A stretch of 7,458 nucleotides of DNA from contig NZ_JBNMIU010000074.1 of assembly GCF_050873445.1 (NCBI RefSeq), positions 1 through 7,458 on the forward strand, read 5' to 3'. Each line of letters opens with the position of its first letter. The first letter of the stretch is position 1. Positions 6,050 through 7,458 of this stretch are shown here, piece by piece. Position numbers and translations under genes: made by a program. The DNA comes from Acidaminococcus sp050873445. GTDB lineage: Bacteria; Bacillota; Negativicutes; Acidaminococcales; Acidaminococcaceae. The notes under the pieces were generated by a model, which searched no databases, was not told the origin of the DNA, and worked only from the letters and a program-made list of their open reading frames with translations.

Positions 6050-6076
6050 ATAGGATAGTCGATTGTCTATTACAAT
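6045..6076. promoter_or_regulatory. Dyad over the MetI-type promoter, candidate operator
   Basis: Perfect outer arms ATTGTA (6045-6050) and TACAAT (6071-6076) flank a 20-base centre. That centre continues as an imperfect inverted repeat (GATAG/TTGTC-type pairing with G-T matches). It overlaps the -10 and likely start site, so a protein bound here could block the promoter. I saw no SAM-I riboswitch core or T-box sequence between here and the gene. Confidence 0.35.
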
Positions 6077-6121
6077 AGTATATATTGGGTGTGTCCAGCA
6101 CCCTCCAAGGAGGAAAAAATC

Positions 6122-7261
6122 ATGAAATTCACTACTGCCTGTATCCACGGAAGCGGCCCCAATGATGCCACTGGCGCCGTTTCCCCTGCTCTGTATCTGA
6201 CGTCCACCTTCGCCCACCCCGGTCTGGGGAAATCCACCGGCTGGGCCTACACCCGGGAATCCAACCCCACCCATGCCCGTCTGGAAAAAGTCCTTTCCAC
6301 TCTGGAATCCGGTGTCGATGCCCTGTGCTTTTCCTCCGGCATGGCTGCCATCGACGCCGTCATGCGCCTGTTCAAATCCGGCGATCATATCGTGACCGGT
6401 TTTGATCTGTACGGCGGTTCTTTCCGGCTGTTCGAGAACACCTACGAACCCTATGGCCTTACGTTCACAGCAGTACATACCAGTGACCTGACAGCTGTAG
6501 AAAAGGCCATCCAGCCCAACACAAAGGCCATCTACCTGGAAACTCCCACAAACCCCACCATGGAGATCACGGACCTGAAGGCCCTCAGCGACCTGGCCCA
6601 TCAGCATGACCTGCTGGTAATCGTGGACAATACGTTCCTTTCCCCTTATTTCCAGCGGCCTCTGACGCTGGGAGCGGATATCGTGCTCCACAGTGCCACC
6701 AAATACCTGTCCGGTCACAACGACCTGCTGGCCGGCTGCGTAATCAGCCGGCAACAGGCTGTAGCCGACCAGATGCGCGCCATCTACAAGACCACCGGCG
6801 CCATGCTGAGTGTATTTGACAGCTGGCTGCTACTGCGCAGTCTGAAGACCCTGCCCGTGCGCATGAAACAGCACCAGGAAAATGCCCTGTATCTGGCCCA
6901 GTGGCTGGAAAAGCAGCCCATCGTGGAAAAAGTGCTGTACCCGGGCCTGCCCGGACATCCCGGCTATGATATCCAGAAAAAACAGGCCAGCGGCTTCGGC
7001 GGCATGATTTCCTTCTATGTGAAGAAGGAAACCTATGTAAAGACCATCCTGGAAAGCATCCAGCTGATCCAGTTCGCTGAAAGCCTGGGCGGCACCGAAA
7101 GCCTGCTCACCTACCCCATCACCCAGACTCATGCGGACCTGACCCCGGAAGAAGCCGAAGAAAAGGGTATCACCCACACCCTGCTCCGATTCTCCGTAGG
7201 CCTGGAAGACAAAGAAGACCTGCATGATGATCTGGAACAGGCGTTTGCAAAATGTAAGTAA
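6122..7261 (+). CDS. metI: Cystathionine gamma-synthase / O-acetylhomoserine thiolyase (MetI/MetB-type PLP enzyme)
   Basis: A 379-aa cytoplasmic enzyme of the Cys/Met-metabolism PLP family (fold type I). It is expected to join an activated homoserine ester to cysteine or sulfide in methionine synthesis. PLP Lys194 lies in HSATKYLSGHNDLLAG. Other family residues are Tyr43 and Arg45 in YTRESNPT, the FSSGMAA loop (70-76), DLYGG (95-99), Asp169 in VDNTF, the ESLGGTESLLTYP loop (320-332) and carboxylate-binding Arg356 in LLRFSVG. Segments KSTGWAYTR, LFKSGD, FDSWLLLRSLKTL and FAESLGG closely recall, from memory, Bacillus subtilis MetI. Beta- or gamma-lyase activity cannot be excluded from sequence. 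I chose ATG 6122 because AAGGAGG (6107-6113) precedes it by eight bases; the reading from GTG 6089 has no such site. It is a single-gene unit, divergent from gatCAB, and ends in its own terminator. Confidence 0.85.
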   Translation: MKFTTACIHGSGPNDATGAVSPALYLTSTFAHPGLGKSTGWAYTRESNPTHARLEKVLSTLESGVDALCFSSGMAAIDAVMRLFKSGDHIVTGFDLYGGSFRLFENTYEPYGLTFTAVHTSDLTAVEKAIQPNTKAIYLETPTNPTMEITDLKALSDLAHQHDLLVIVDNTFLSPYFQRPLTLGADIVLHSATKYLSGHNDLLAGCVISRQQAVADQMRAIYKTTGAMLSVFDSWLLLRSLKTLPVRMKQHQENALYLAQWLEKQPIVEKVLYPGLPGHPGYDIQKKQASGFGGMISFYVKKETYVKTILESIQLIQFAESLGGTESLLTYPITQTHADLTPEEAEEKGITHTLLRFSVGLEDKEDLHDDLEQAFAKCK

Positions 7262-7311
7262 GCAGCCCAGACTGAGATAAGTTTCGGATCTCAAGGCTCG
7301 AGACTAGGAAA

Positions 7312-7367
7312 AAACAGGGGGGTGTGAAGAAATGAGAATTCATTTCTTCACACCCCCTATGTTTTTT
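7312..7367 (+). terminator. Strong, probably bidirectional terminator after the MetI-type gene
   Basis: An 18-bp perfect stem (arms 7318-7335 and 7340-7357) has a GAAT loop (7336-7339) and an A-run before it. It is followed by TTTTTT (7362-7367) on the plus strand. The six-A run before the stem (7309-7314) gives a T-run on the opposite strand, so it could also stop minus-strand transcription entering from the right. It lies about 55 bases after the stop codon. Confidence 0.88.
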
Positions 7368-7458
7368 ATCTCTATGGCTCTCTCAACAAAATTTGAGGAG
7401 AAAAGAGCATACTTCCCCCTTTCCCCCAAAGATCAGCTTTTTTAATTAAGCTGCCATA
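7368..7458. other. Right-edge intergenic stretch without a recognisable gene
   Basis: No coding sequence with a supported start was found. A 6-bp inverted repeat CAGCTT/AAGCTG (7434-7439 and 7448-7453) encloses an AT-rich loop, and a smaller CTCAA/TTGAG repeat lies at 7382-7397. The minus strand near 7444-7455 contains ATGGCAGCTTAA, which could be the tail of a gene entering from the right, but too little is visible to judge. Confidence 0.4.

Noticed and set aside
5877..6121. Search by eye for an S-box, T-box or other riboswitch upstream of the MetI-type gene
   Set aside because: No conserved SAM-I core or T-box specifier/antiterminator sequence was recognised; a covariance-model scan would be decisive.
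5948..6754. Minus-strand open frame of 268 codons overlapping the MetI-type gene and the divergent promoter region
   Set aside because: It is the shadow of the PLP enzyme, covers the intergenic regulatory region, and its Gly/Gln-rich translation lacks motifs.
7372..7410. 12-codon minus-strand ORF preceded by a G/A-rich stretch
   Set aside because: It is too short, has no promoter and no downstream gene that it could lead, so chance is the simplest reading.
1..7458. Search for mobile elements, CRISPR arrays, tRNA/rRNA genes and phage or defence genes
   Set aside because: No direct-repeat arrays, transposase motifs, terminal inverted repeats, tRNA-like cloverleaf or defence-protein signatures were seen; the gene content is ordinary metabolism and translation.

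Overview
The window reads as ordinary chromosomal DNA of a low-to-mid GC bacterium, most likely a Bacillota species. Support comes from strong AGGAGG-type ribosome binding sites, a gatC-gatA-gatB operon, a MetI-like sulfur enzyme and compact intrinsic terminators. A Negativicutes (Acidaminococcus-like) source is possible but is only a guess. There are no phage genes, transposases, CRISPR repeats, tRNA or rRNA genes. I found no convincing previously undescribed system; the points worth a second look are small.

Layout from left to right. (1) The first 81 bases are the 5' end of a minus-strand gene running off the window, probably a glutamate-type amino-acid dehydrogenase. It has a good extended -10 promoter and two dyad elements upstream (82-263). 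(2) Next is a compact QueG-like double [4Fe-4S] protein (264-1136, minus). (3) A terminator hairpin (1170-1208) separates it from a membrane-anchored SGNH/GDSL hydrolase with two fibronectin-III-like repeats (1224-2540, minus). (4) Another terminator (2621-2653) closes the gatCAB operon (2660-5876, minus, order C-A-B), which has its own promoter and a short leader hairpin. (5) A divergent intergenic region (5877-6121) separates gatC from the only plus-strand gene, a MetI-type cystathionine gamma-synthase/O-acetylhomoserine thiolyase (6122-7261). A strong, probably bidirectional terminator follows it. (6) The last 90 bases hold no recognisable gene.

The genes are separate housekeeping units rather than one system. 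GatCAB amidates Glu-tRNA(Gln) and/or Asp-tRNA(Asn). The QueG-like protein, if a true QueG, completes queuosine at tRNA wobble positions. The MetI-type enzyme works in cysteine-to-methionine transsulfuration or direct sulfhydrylation. The hydrolase probably acts outside the cytoplasmic membrane on an unknown ester. A loose theme is tRNA charging and modification plus glutamate/sulfur amino-acid metabolism. Three minus-strand promoters all look like extended -10 (TGn) promoters, and the three terminators share a similar G-rich TGTGA stem core.
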